64,000 nucleotides of DNA from the NCBI RefSeq assembly GCF_017792385.1, contig NZ_CP051230.1:744001-808000 (forward strand), written 5' to 3'. The number at the start of each line of letters is the position of its first letter. The stretch's first letter is position 1. The position numbers and the translations under genes are program-made. This DNA comes from Hyphomonas sp. Its GTDB lineage: Bacteria; Pseudomonadota; Alphaproteobacteria; Caulobacterales; Hyphomonadaceae. Shown here one piece after another: positions 25,716 to 34,234 of this stretch. The notes beneath the pieces are model-generated. The model was not told where the DNA came from and did no database searches. It saw only the letters and a list, made by a program, of their open reading frames with translations.

Positions 25716-26627
25716 ATGGCGAACAAGATCAGCGCCAGCACGAGCATGACTCTCAGCCCGGAACAGGGTCTGAGCCGCTATCTGACGGAAATCCGCAAAT
25801 TTCCGATGCTCGAGAAGAATGAGGAATTCATGCTCGCCCGCCGCTGGCGCGAGCAGGAAGATACCGAAGCCGCAGAAAAGATGGTGACCTCCCACCTGCG
25901 TCTCGTCGCGAAGATCGCGATGGGCTATCGCGGCTATGGCCTGCCCATGGCGGAAGTCATTTCCGAGGGCAATGTGGGCCTGATGCAGGCCGTCAAGAAA
26001 TTCGATCCGGACAAGGGATTCCGTCTGGCGACCTATGCCATGTGGTGGATCCGGGCCGCGATCCAGGAATACATCCTGCGCAGCTGGAGCCTGGTGAAAC
26101 TGGGCACCACCGCCGCGCAGAAGAAACTGTTCTTCAATTTGCGCCGACTGAAAGGCGAAATGCAGGCGCTGGACGAAGGCGATCTGAAGCCGGAACAGGC
26201 CAAGCTGATCGCGGAAAAGCTGAACGTCACCGAAAGCGAAGTCTATTCCATGAATGGCCGGATGTCCGGCTCTGACGCCTCCCTGAACGTGCCGATGGGC
26301 ACCGATGGCGACATGGAGTGGCAGGACTGGCTGGCCGATGACGAACAGGGCCAGGCCGAGGAATTCGCCGACAAGCAGGAATTCAATGCGCGGATGGAAC
26401 TGCTGACCTCTGCCATGGAAGATTTGAATGAGCGCGAGCGGCATATCCTGACCGAGCGCCGCCTGTCCGAGGAGCCGAAGACGCTGGAGGAATTGTCGGA
26501 AGTCTACAATGTCTCCCGTGAGCGGATCCGCCAGATCGAAGTGCGCGCCTTCGAGAAACTGCAGAAGGCGATGAAGCGGATGGCAAAGGAACAGGGCCTG
26601 CCGGCCGGGGCCGCGGGCGCAGCCTAG
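25716..26627 (+). CDS. rpoH: RNA polymerase sigma-32 factor (heat shock)
   Basis: The 303-residue product has sigma regions 1.2 to 4.2: LSRYLTEIRKFPML, TSHLRLVAKIAMGYRGYGL (2.1-2.2), FDPDKGFRLATYAMWWIRAAIQEYI split across 2.3-2.4, the RpoH box (QKKLFFNLRRLK) and region 4.2 (TLEELSEVYNVSRERIRQIE). It directs RNA polymerase to heat-shock promoters. Alphaproteobacteria often have two rpoH genes; only one is in the window. Its stop overlaps that of the convergent gene in a shared CTAG. Confidence 0.96.
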   Translation: MANKISASTSMTLSPEQGLSRYLTEIRKFPMLEKNEEFMLARRWREQEDTEAAEKMVTSHLRLVAKIAMGYRGYGLPMAEVISEGNVGLMQAVKKFDPDKGFRLATYAMWWIRAAIQEYILRSWSLVKLGTTAAQKKLFFNLRRLKGEMQALDEGDLKPEQAKLIAEKLNVTESEVYSMNGRMSGSDASLNVPMGTDGDMEWQDWLADDEQGQAEEFADKQEFNARMELLTSAMEDLNERERHILTERRLSEEPKTLEELSEVYNVSRERIRQIEVRAFEKLQKAMKRMAKEQGLPAGAAGAA

Positions 26628-27220
26628 CGCCGGACCACCTCGCCGCCCCCTGCCGCCGCATCCAGATCCTGCCCCGGCCCGTCGGGTCGGGCCGATACCG
26701 TATCCCATTCCAGGCTGGCCGTGACCATGGACCAGGTCTCCTGCTGCCGGGCCCAGGTCGTTACCAGACAGGCCGGACCATCCCGGCCTGCCTGTGACAG
26801 GGTGTCGGCCGGCATGAGCGTGATCGCGGTTTCGCAGGCGATACCGCTGCGCGCAGCCGGCACCGGCGCGGCCGAGCAGGTGGCGAGCCTGGGCGGTGGA
26901 CCGAGTATGGAGCGCTGGCGCACATAACGGCAGGCGGGCGCGGACGGGACAAGCGCGCCGCCGGACAGGGCCCAGTTGGCGAGGCGCCGCGTGGCAGCCT
27001 CATCCGCGCCCTGCAGGGTGGCTGGCGCGATTTCCTTGCCGCTCCACACACCCAATTCACGGTTGAGTCCGGCCTGCAAATGGCTGACATCCCGCACCAT
27101 GGCCGCCCGGTACATGCCGGCTCCGGCTGATAGCGCCAACAGGCTGATTCCCACAGCGAGCAGGATCAGCGCCAACCGGTGTTCCCACAACACGGCCAAA
27201 GTTTTCTTGATGTCGCGCAT
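26624..27220 (-). CDS. Single-pass membrane protein, unknown
   Basis: The 198-residue product has one membrane helix (LALILLAVGISLLALSAG, ~16-33) after a short basic cytoplasmic end (MRDIKKTLAVLWEHR), then a periplasmic domain with about four cysteines (PACRYVRQR, ATCSAA, ACETAIT, ACLVTTW). I recognise no family. It overlaps the rpoH stop by 4 nt. Repeated TGATTG motifs lie upstream of its start. Confidence 0.7.
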   Translation of the reverse strand: MRDIKKTLAVLWEHRLALILLAVGISLLALSAGAGMYRAAMVRDVSHLQAGLNRELGVWSGKEIAPATLQGADEAATRRLANWALSGGALVPSAPACRYVRQRSILGPPPRLATCSAAPVPAARSGIACETAITLMPADTLSQAGRDGPACLVTTWARQQETWSMVTASLEWDTVSARPDGPGQDLDAAAGGGEVVRR

Positions 27221-27278
27221 CTGGACCCCCGGAGTCAGCCTGCGATTCGTTTTGGGACGGGACCTCCCTATCTATTTA

Positions 27279-27322
27279 TGATTGCAATCACAATAGGCGT
27301 GATTGAATTTTTCGCGTGATTG
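27279..27322. promoter_or_regulatory. Cluster of TGATTG repeats
   Basis: A perfect palindrome TGATTGCAATCA at 27279-27290 is followed by two direct copies of TGATTG at 27300-27305 and 27317-27322. They lie in the 253-bp gap upstream of the membrane-protein gene ending its start at 27220. The arrangement suits repeated binding of a regulator. The rest of the gap (27323-27473) shows nothing I can name. Confidence 0.35.
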
Positions 27323-27473
27323 GGGAAGAAACTCCGGCGCACATGACACCGGTAGCAGTCCTGCTACGTCGTCTCTCCGGCTCCTGCAGGGGGCGAGGCT
27401 CAGGCTGTGTCGTCGTGGCCGGAAGCGGCCTCGGGCGCATAGAAGCAGGGCGCCGGCCTTGCGACAGGGCCGT

Positions 27474-28037
27474 CTACTCAGGGTCTGCGTCCGTCGCCTC
27501 AGACTGTCGGTCCGCCTGATCGGCCTTGTCGAGCAATACGCTCTGGTCGAGATAATTGACGTGGAATCCGAGCACTTTCCAGGCTTCCTCGTCCCGTTTC
27601 CAGTTGATGGAGATCCTGCCGGGAGAGTGCTCGGTCTCGATGCCGATGACACAATCCGCAAAGGTGCCGGAGCGGGACTTGTCCAGATTGGCGGACGAGC
27701 GCAGCGAGCATGTCGGCGTGCCATACTCCGTCACCTGACCGAAATGCTCGATGATCCGCTGAACCTTGTCGATCTGAGGCTGCGTGGCCTCAAAATCCTG
27801 CGCATAGATCTCGTCGCCCATCGGGGGCGGCCCATCCTCCATGACGCGCTTGGCAAATTCCAGACTTGCGTCCGAACGCTCCCCCAACGCCGCGAACATC
27901 TTCACGCCCCCGCGCACGCAGGTTCCCAGCAGCCCCACGGCCAGCACGATGCCGCCGATGATCCACCAGATCGCACGTGACTTGCGCTTTGGTGGCGTAA
28001 TTTGGTAATCGGCTGCGCCGTGTTCATTCTGTGTCAT
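27474..28037 (-). CDS. Membrane-anchored protein, unknown
   Basis: The 187-residue product has a ~20-residue cytoplasmic start, one membrane helix (AIWWIIGGIVLAVGLLGTCV), and a periplasmic domain with a beta-strand-like centre (CSLRSSANLDKSRSGTFADCVIG; two cysteines; ISINWKRDEEAWKVLGFHV) and an acidic tail. The pattern of predicted strands followed by NWKRDEEAWKVLGF recalls NTF2-like or DUF4864-type domains, but this is only suggestive. Confidence 0.72.
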   Translation of the reverse strand: MTQNEHGAADYQITPPKRKSRAIWWIIGGIVLAVGLLGTCVRGGVKMFAALGERSDASLEFAKRVMEDGPPPMGDEIYAQDFEATQPQIDKVQRIIEHFGQVTEYGTPTCSLRSSANLDKSRSGTFADCVIGIETEHSPGRISINWKRDEEAWKVLGFHVNYLDQSVLLDKADQADRQSEATDADPE

Positions 28038-28090
28038 GAGACCCCATTCGAATTATCTCGTTCAATACATGTCATGATAGAGACCCGGCC

Positions 28091-28911
28091 ATGCATCTGA
28101 CAATACAGGTTGATCGGAAAGATGACCCGAGGTTGACGCCTTATCTGTCGATCCGCGAGAAGGATCTGACATCCGGACATGGCGCGCGCTTCATCATTGA
28201 GGGCAAGGTGACGCTGGAGACCGCGCTGCGGCGGGGGCGATTCAAGCTGGAAAGCGTGTTCCTGGCTGAAAGCCGGGTGGCGCCGCTGGCGGAATTGCTG
28301 GATCTGGTGCCGGAGGATGTGCCGGTTCTGGTTGCGCCGCAGGCGGTGATGGACGCCGTCGCCGGTTTCCCGATGCATCGCGGCGTGCTGGCCTGCGGAC
28401 TGAAGGGGGAGATTCCGGCGCCGAGGGAGTTTCTTGGTCCTCCCCCGCCTGCGGGGGAGGACAGCCCCCTCCTTCTCCTCTCCGACCTCTCGAACCATGA
28501 CAATGTCGGCGCATGTTTCCGCAACGCCGCCGCCTTCGGAGCAGGCGCCGTGCTGATGGACGGGCAGTGCTGCGACCGCTCTATCGCAAGGCCATCCGCG
28601 TCTCGTCCGGCAGCACGCTCTGGCTGCCCTATGCCCATGGCGGGACAGGCATCGACATGGTGAACGCGGCGAAGGCGGCCGGCTATGAGGTCTGGGCGAT
28701 GACGCCCCGCATGGACGCTGCGCCACTCACCTCCCTGCCCCGTCCGGACAAGGTCGCCATCCTGCTGGGCGCGGAAGGGCCCGGCCTGCCGGAAGACCTG
28801 ATCGCCGCCTGTACGCCGGTGCGCATTCCGATGTCAGAAGGGTTCGACAGTGTGAACGTGGCAACGGCGGGCGCAGTTGCGCTGGCGCACCTGTTTGCTG
28901 CGACGGCCTAG
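28091..28911 (+). pseudogene. TrmH/SpoU-family RNA 2'-O-methyltransferase interrupted by a -1 frameshift
   Basis: The first frame (from ATG 28091) encodes an N-terminal substrate-binding domain and the SPOUT start (LLLLSDLSNHDNVGACFRNAAAFGAGAVLMDGQCCD). At about 28576 the frame shifts: continuing in the -1 frame gives PLYRKAIRVSSGS, the exact continuation expected for the DPLYRKAIRVS motif, then VAILLGAEGPGLPEDLI and IPMSEGFDSVNVATAGAVAL, the SAM-binding knot. The DNA reads GCGACCGCTCTAT where GACCCGCTCTAT would restore one frame, so a single C is missing from a C run. It may be a true mutation, a sequencing error or a slippage site. Family members methylate ribose 2'-O in rRNA or tRNA. Confidence 0.85.
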
Positions 28912-29651
28912 AATACCCGCGGGCGTTCCGTCTTTTCGACGTGGAGGCCGCATTCGGTCTTCTGCTGGCCGGCCCAGCGGCCTGCGCGCGGATCGTCCGG
29001 ATTGTCGGATGGCTGGGTGCAGGGCCAGCATCCGATGGACGGATAGCCCTGGGCCACCAGCGGGTGGCGCGGCAGGTTGCGCTGCTTGATCAGCAGGTCA
29101 ACATCTTCCGGCGTCCAGTTGGCCAGCGGATTGACCTTGTAGCGGCCACTGGCGAATTCGAAGACCGGCAGGCTCATCCGGGCCCCGCCATGGAAGCGCT
29201 TGCGGCCGGTGATCCAGGCATCAAACCCTTCCAGAGCCGGCTCCAGCGGACGCACCTTGCGCAGGGCGCAGCAGGCGTCCGGATCGGTCTTCCAGAGATT
29301 GTTCTTCGGGTCGAGCACCTTGCGCTCTGTCTCGCTCGGCGGGATGTCCCGCACGCCGGTCAGGCCAAGCTTCTCGATCAGCTCGTCCTTGTAGTCCAGC
29401 GTCTGCGGGAAATGCATGCCGGTTTCGAGGAAGATGATCGGCAGGTCCGGTTTCACATCGGCGATCAGGGCCAGCATGGCCACGCTTTCCGCGCCGAAGC
29501 TGGACACATAGGTCAGGCTGTCACGCCATTCCCGCACCATGGCGACACGCAGCACCGTCTGCGCCGACGCATCGCGCAGCTCGGTATTCAAGCGCGCGAG
29601 GCGGGCTTCCGGCGCTTCGGCCTTGCGAATGGAAATATCGCCATAGGGCAT
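28908..29651 (-). CDS. cysH: Phosphoadenylyl/adenylyl-sulfate reductase
   Basis: The 247-residue product reduces activated sulfate (APS or PAPS) to sulfite with thioredoxin. It shows the PP-loop-like core (YVSSFGAESVAML), LPIIFLETGMHFPQTL, and the catalytic C-terminus ECGLH. Extra cysteines in CCALRKV and GCWPC are the ligands of the 4Fe-4S cluster of the APS-reductase type, so APS is the likelier substrate. It is the last gene of the cys operon. Its stop overlaps the stop of the convergent frameshifted TrmH gene in a shared CTAG. Confidence 0.95.
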   Translation of the reverse strand: MPYGDISIRKAEAPEARLARLNTELRDASAQTVLRVAMVREWRDSLTYVSSFGAESVAMLALIADVKPDLPIIFLETGMHFPQTLDYKDELIEKLGLTGVRDIPPSETERKVLDPKNNLWKTDPDACCALRKVRPLEPALEGFDAWITGRKRFHGGARMSLPVFEFASGRYKVNPLANWTPEDVDLLIKQRNLPRHPLVAQGYPSIGCWPCTQPSDNPDDPRAGRWAGQQKTECGLHVEKTERPRVF

Positions 29652-29656
29652 GTGGA

Positions 29657-30145
29657 TCAGCCTTCGTGTCTCTTTCGGTACACCGGCGTCCGTTCACCCG
29701 CTGCGGGCTGGTAGACCTCGGAATACTCATTCAGTGCGTTCAGCACTTCATGTAGGTCAGCCCGGTCGGTCTCGTAAGCATCAAAGCCTGAACGGTTCAT
29801 ATAGAATATCTGATCCCGCAGGACGTGTCCGACGGCCCGCAACTCTCCGGTATAGCCGAAACGGCGGCGGAGCAGCTGAGCCTGGGAGTATCCGCGCCCG
29901 TCAGTGTATTTGGGAAAACTGATCTCGATCAGCTGGAGACGGTCCAGATGTTCCACCAGTTCATGCGGATCATCGCCCGGCTCCAGCCGCACGCCGATAT
30001 CGGTGTTGCGGGCCAGGAGCAGGTCCTGCTCGCTGCGGAAGCGCGCCAGCGAAACTGTAATACAGCCACCAGGGGACAGCTCGCCCTCATCCGGCACATG
30101 GGCCCAGACATTGTCGATCTCCGTGCCGTTCTTAACCAGCGGCAT
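29657..30145 (-). CDS. DUF934 protein of the sulfate-assimilation operon
   Basis: The 162-residue product is a DUF934 protein: VSLARFRSEQDLL, LIEISFPKYTDGRGYSQAQLLR and GELRAVGHVLRDQIFYMNRSGFDA are its conserved blocks. In many proteobacteria this gene sits between cysI and cysH, as here, and is thought to help sulfite reductase, but its chemistry is not established. The ATG at 30145 overlaps the end of cysI by 14 nt, so translation is coupled. cysH begins 5 bp after its stop. Confidence 0.92.
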   Translation of the reverse strand: MPLVKNGTEIDNVWAHVPDEGELSPGGCITVSLARFRSEQDLLLARNTDIGVRLEPGDDPHELVEHLDRLQLIEISFPKYTDGRGYSQAQLLRRRFGYTGELRAVGHVLRDQIFYMNRSGFDAYETDRADLHEVLNALNEYSEVYQPAAGERTPVYRKRHEG

Positions 30146-31790
30146 ACAGCGCCTCCTTGAAGGGATCGTGACCCAGCCGGGCCAGAGTCTCGATAAACAA
30201 TTCGCTCTTGTCGGCGCGCAGGTCGCGATAGGTGTCGACAACTCGTTTCAGGGCGCCCGGCACGTCGTCTGCCTTCAGGCCCGGCCCGGCAATCGCACCG
30301 ATTGCCGCCTTCTCGTCGGCCCGGCCCCCAAAGGTGATCTGATAGAATTCCTCACCCTTCTTGTCGACGCCGAGAATGCCGATATGGCCGACATGATGGT
30401 GGCCGCAGGCATTGATGCAGCCGGAAATATTGATGTGCAGGCGGCCAATGTCTTCCTGATAATCCGGATCGGCAAAGACCTGTTGCACGGCCTGCCCCAC
30501 CGGAATCGAGCGGGCATTGGCGAGGTTGCAATAGTCCAGGCCCGGGCAGACGATCATGTCCGTGATCAGGCTTTCATTCGCGATGTGCAGACCGGCGGCC
30601 TTCAGTTCGCGATAGACATCCGGCAGATCGTCCAGCGCCACATGTGGCAGGACCAGGTTCTGGGCATGGCTGACGCGGATGTCGTCATGGGCATAGGTTT
30701 CCGCGAGGTGCGCCACAGTCATCATCTGCGCATCGGTGGCATCCCCGGCAAGGCCGCCCACCGGCTTGAGGCTGATCGTGACGGAGGCATATCCGTCCAC
30801 CTTGTGGGGATGCAGGTTTACCCGCGCCCAGCGGGCAAATTCCGGATCCTCGGCCTTCAGCGCCTCCACGACCGGCGATGTGGGCGCCTTGGGCGCCAGG
30901 GCGGGCGGCGCGAAATAGGCATGGATGCGCTCGATCTCGGCCTGCGGCAGGTCAATCTTCTCATGCGGGCGCTGGGCCGCATATTCCTCTTCGACCAGGC
31001 GGCGGAATTCCGCTTCGCCCAGCTCGCTGACAAGGATCTTGATGCGGGCCTTGTACTTGTTGTCCCGGCGGCCGAAGCGATTGTAGAGGCGCATGATGGC
31101 TTCGAGATAGTCGAGCAGTTCGGCTTCCGGCACGAACTCGTTGACCAGTGTGGCCAGATGCGGCGTGCGCCCCTGCCCCCCGCCGACATGCACTTCAAAT
31201 CCGACAACGTCGCCGCGCTTGCGGATGTGCAGGCCGATATCGTGCACACGGATGGCCGCGCGGTCATGTTCGGCTGCGGTGACGGCGATCTTGAACTTGC
31301 GCGGCAGGAAGGCGAATTCCGGATGGAAGGTGCTCCACTGGCGGATGATCTCGCACCAGGGGCGCGGATCCATCAATTCATCCTTCGTGGCGCCGGCGAA
31401 ATGGTCTGAGGTGACATTGCGGATGCAGTTGCCCGACGTCTGGATGGCGTGCATCTCGACCTCGGCCAGCTTGGCCAGCACATCGGGAATATCCTTCAGC
31501 GCGACCCAGTTGAACTGAATATTCTGGCGGGTGGTGAAGTGACCATAGCCGCGGTCATAATCCCGCGCGACAATGGCGAGCTGGCGCAGCTGGCGGCCGC
31601 TGAGCTGGCCATAGGGAATGGCGACCCGCAGCATGTAGGCATGCAGCTGCAGGTAAACGCCATTCTGCAGCCGCAAAGGCTTGAATTCGTCCTCAAGCAA
31701 TGTGCCGTCGAGGCGCCGCTCGACCTGTCCACGGAATTGCGCGACCCGCTCGGACACGATCCGGGCGTCAAACTCGTCATATCTGTACAT
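30132..31790 (-). CDS. cysI: Sulfite reductase hemoprotein (nitrite/sulfite reductase family)
   Basis: The 552-residue product reduces sulfite to sulfide at a siroheme-4Fe-4S centre. The two ferredoxin-like halves are visible: HFTTRQNIQFNWV with TSGNCIRNVTSDHFAG, and the second half with VCPGLDYCNLA. The cluster/siroheme cysteines are in CPGLDYC and SGCINACGHH. No cysJ-type flavoprotein gene is adjacent, so electrons probably come from ferredoxin or a separate reductase. The start at 31790 is fixed by the TAATG overlap with the GST gene. CysG in the same operon makes its siroheme. Confidence 0.95.
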   Translation of the reverse strand: MYRYDEFDARIVSERVAQFRGQVERRLDGTLLEDEFKPLRLQNGVYLQLHAYMLRVAIPYGQLSGRQLRQLAIVARDYDRGYGHFTTRQNIQFNWVALKDIPDVLAKLAEVEMHAIQTSGNCIRNVTSDHFAGATKDELMDPRPWCEIIRQWSTFHPEFAFLPRKFKIAVTAAEHDRAAIRVHDIGLHIRKRGDVVGFEVHVGGGQGRTPHLATLVNEFVPEAELLDYLEAIMRLYNRFGRRDNKYKARIKILVSELGEAEFRRLVEEEYAAQRPHEKIDLPQAEIERIHAYFAPPALAPKAPTSPVVEALKAEDPEFARWARVNLHPHKVDGYASVTISLKPVGGLAGDATDAQMMTVAHLAETYAHDDIRVSHAQNLVLPHVALDDLPDVYRELKAAGLHIANESLITDMIVCPGLDYCNLANARSIPVGQAVQQVFADPDYQEDIGRLHINISGCINACGHHHVGHIGILGVDKKGEEFYQITFGGRADEKAAIGAIAGPGLKADDVPGALKRVVDTYRDLRADKSELFIETLARLGHDPFKEALYAAG

Positions 31791-32419
31791 TACGCAGCCT
31801 CTTTTGCGTGCGGGATACCGAGCGCCGCTTCCGTGCGGCTGACCCATCTCTCGACGGAGGGAAACTCGGAAAGGTCAAAGCCGCCCTCATGGGCGACGCG
31901 CGTATAGGCGACCAGGGCGATGTCGGCCAGCGTCATCGCGTCACCGACCAGCCAGTCCGTATAGGTCAATTGCAGCTCCATCACGCCGAGCGCGCGGCGG
32001 CCCTTGGCCAGGAGTTGCGGATCGATCTGGTCGTCCGGGGTCTTGAGATAGTGCTTGTGGAACCGGCGCACGGCGATCGCGGTCTCATGCGAGTACTGCT
32101 CCCAGAACAACCAGCTCATCATCTGCGCCCGGGTGAACGTATCCGCCGGAACGAGATCACTGCCGTCCTCTTCGGCCAGATAGAGCATGATGGCGTTGGA
32201 TTGCGGCAAGGCGCGGCCATCAGGCCAGCGCGCCAGAGGCACCTGCCCGGCCGGATTCACTGCCAGGAAATCTTCCGTACGCGTCCCACCCTGCAGGATG
32301 TCCACTTCAACCCAGTCATAGGGAATGCCCAGCAGGTCGGCGGTCCATTTCGGCTTCATGCAATTGCCGGAAATGGAATCGCCATACAGGGTCAGGCGCG
32401 TGATCTCGCGGGTCGGCAT
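31790..32419 (-). CDS. Glutathione S-transferase inside the cys operon
   Basis: The 209-residue product has a thioredoxin-like N-terminal domain (LTLYGDSISGNCMKPKW; NPAGQVPLARWPDGRALPQSNAIMLYLAE is the glutathione-binding block) and an all-helical C-terminal domain with WLVGDAMTLADIALVAYTRV. The N-terminal SISGNC suggests a Ser-type active site. Its place between DUF2849 and cysI, with 1-nt overlaps at both ends (TGATG before, TAATG after), shows it is part of the cys transcript. A role in thiol homeostasis is inferred. Confidence 0.93.
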   Translation of the reverse strand: MPTREITRLTLYGDSISGNCMKPKWTADLLGIPYDWVEVDILQGGTRTEDFLAVNPAGQVPLARWPDGRALPQSNAIMLYLAEEDGSDLVPADTFTRAQMMSWLFWEQYSHETAIAVRRFHKHYLKTPDDQIDPQLLAKGRRALGVMELQLTYTDWLVGDAMTLADIALVAYTRVAHEGGFDLSEFPSVERWVSRTEAALGIPHAKEAA

Positions 32420-32724
32420 CAGGCGCCATCCCCATACGCCACGGTCGGGCCGGAGGCGCGAATGGTTTCGCGCAGCGTCTCGCGGCCGGTGATCGCGCCG
32501 GTCTCGGTGACTTCCATGAAATAGGGATCGGTGACCTGCCCCTCCTGGGCCTGCGCCTCCGCAAGACGGGCCTCTGCCTCGTCTCCCGTGAAGGCTCCGA
32601 TACGGGACGGGTCCTTCGTCCAGCTTCCGTCAGCGGTCATCCAGACATTCTGGCCGGTCGCGGTTTCCCAGGCGGTGACAGCTTTCGGAGTCTCGGGTTT
32701 CAGTTTGGGGCGGACGGATGTCAT
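32419..32724 (-). CDS. DUF2849 protein of the cys operon
   Basis: The 101-residue product has AVTAWETATGQNVWMTADGSWTKD early, then an alpha-helical segment (GDEAEARLAEAQAQEG) and a final beta-like end. It matches DUF2849, a small family repeatedly found beside cysG and cysI in Alphaproteobacteria. Its function is unknown. Its ATG overlaps the cysG stop (ATGA) and its stop overlaps the GST start (TGATG). Confidence 0.85.
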   Translation of the reverse strand: MTSVRPKLKPETPKAVTAWETATGQNVWMTADGSWTKDPSRIGAFTGDEAEARLAEAQAQEGQVTDPYFMEVTETGAITGRETLRETIRASGPTVAYGDGA

Positions 32725-34127
32725 GCGAAAGTCTCCTGGACGACACCGCCGGTGAGGCCGATGGCGCCACTGGCGAATGGGAGGCCGGCCACCTCGCCGA
32801 TGATCAGCAGGGCCGGCCCCATGATTTCATTCTCCGTGATCAGGTCCGGAAGTTCGGCCAGCATGCCGAAGACCTGGATCTCGTTGGGGCGGGTGCCATT
32901 CTCGATCACGGCCACGGGCGTGTCGGGGGCGCGGCCCGCCTCGATCAGCTTGTCGGCAATGGCCGGCGCCGTGCCGACCCCCATGAATACGGTGACGGTC
33001 TGGTTCGGGCGCGCCAGAGACTCCCAGTCGAGATCAGGCACGCCGCCGGATTTGGCATGACCTGTCACGAAGGTGAGGCTCTGGGCATGATCGCGATGGG
33101 TAAGCGGCACACCGGCCTGCGCCGCGCAACCGAGCGCGGACGAGATGCCCGGCACGACAAAGGCCTCGACACCCGCAGCCAGCACGGCTTCCATCTCTTC
33201 GCCGCCGCGGCCGAAAATGAACGGGTCCCCGCCTTTCAGGCGCACCACGCGCTTGCCGTCCCGCGCCGAGCGGATCAGCATTTCATGGATTTCTTCCTGA
33301 GGCACCGAATGGTTGCCCTTGCTCTTGCCTACCGGCACCCGGTCTGCGTCGCGGCGGATCAGCGACAGGATGTCATCGCTGACCAGTCGGTCGAAATAGA
33401 CAATGTCGGCTTCCTGCAGCAGACGCAGGGCCTTGAGGGTCAGCAGTTCCGGATCGCCGGGACCGGCACCGACCAGGTGGACAACGCCCTGTGCGCGCCG
33501 CCCGTGAAGCGCGTCGCGCATGGCCTGCTGGGCCGCTTCAATCTCGCCGGCATAGGCCAGTTCGGCCGGTTTTCCGTTCAAGACGGTTTCCCAGAAAACG
33601 CGTCGGTCAGCGGAATCGGGCAGCGCGGCCTTGACCTCATCACGCATCCGGCCGGCCAGCGCCGCCAGATCGCCGATCCGGGCCGGCAACAGGGATTCCA
33701 GTTTCGTGCGGACGGATTTTGCCAGGACCGGCGCCGCACCGCCGGATGCGACGGCAGCCACGATCTCGCCCCGGTCGAGAATGGACGGCACGGTGAAATC
33801 GCACAAATCCGGCCGGTCGACCACATTCAGCGGCACGCCATATTGGCGGGCCCAGGTGATCGCGCGCTCCGTATTCTCGTCGAGGCGGCAGGCCACGATC
33901 GCGAACCGGGCGACGTCCAGCACCGGACCGGCTTCGGATTGCGGGGCAATGGTGATGCGGCCGGCAAACTCCTCGGCGAAGCCGGAATCGATGTCCTTGC
34001 CGATGATCACGGTGATGTGGGCGCTGGTCTTCGCCAGCAGCCGCACCTTGCGGCGGGCCTCTTCGCCGCCACCGAACACGACGACACGGGCATCGTCCAT
34101 GTTGAAGAAAGCCGGGAATTGGCGCAT
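32721..34127 (-). CDS. cysG: Siroheme synthase, trifunctional
   Basis: The 468-residue product fuses a precorrin-2 dehydrogenase/ferrochelatase (~1-205: FPAFFNMDDARVVVFGGGEEARRKVR, NVVDRPDLCDFTVPSI) and a SAM-dependent uroporphyrinogen-III methyltransferase (~215-460: VHLVGAGPGDPELLTLKALRLL, VRLKGGDPFIFGRGGEE, VPGISSALG, THRDHAQSLTFVTGH). It makes siroheme from uroporphyrinogen III. First gene of the cys operon, so siroheme supply is matched to sulfite reductase. It is divergent from the LysR gene. Confidence 0.96.
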   Translation of the reverse strand: MRQFPAFFNMDDARVVVFGGGEEARRKVRLLAKTSAHITVIIGKDIDSGFAEEFAGRITIAPQSEAGPVLDVARFAIVACRLDENTERAITWARQYGVPLNVVDRPDLCDFTVPSILDRGEIVAAVASGGAAPVLAKSVRTKLESLLPARIGDLAALAGRMRDEVKAALPDSADRRVFWETVLNGKPAELAYAGEIEAAQQAMRDALHGRRAQGVVHLVGAGPGDPELLTLKALRLLQEADIVYFDRLVSDDILSLIRRDADRVPVGKSKGNHSVPQEEIHEMLIRSARDGKRVVRLKGGDPFIFGRGGEEMEAVLAAGVEAFVVPGISSALGCAAQAGVPLTHRDHAQSLTFVTGHAKSGGVPDLDWESLARPNQTVTVFMGVGTAPAIADKLIEAGRAPDTPVAVIENGTRPNEIQVFGMLAELPDLITENEIMGPALLIIGEVAGLPFASGAIGLTGGVVQETFA

Positions 34128-34234
34128 GCGGGCGGGCCCCTGTTAGGTTAGCTGATCGATCAAAAGCCAAAATGGCTCTTGACGCGGCGGACGCAACCAT
34201 GAACCCCTACAGCGATCCTTTAGAGAAACTATCC

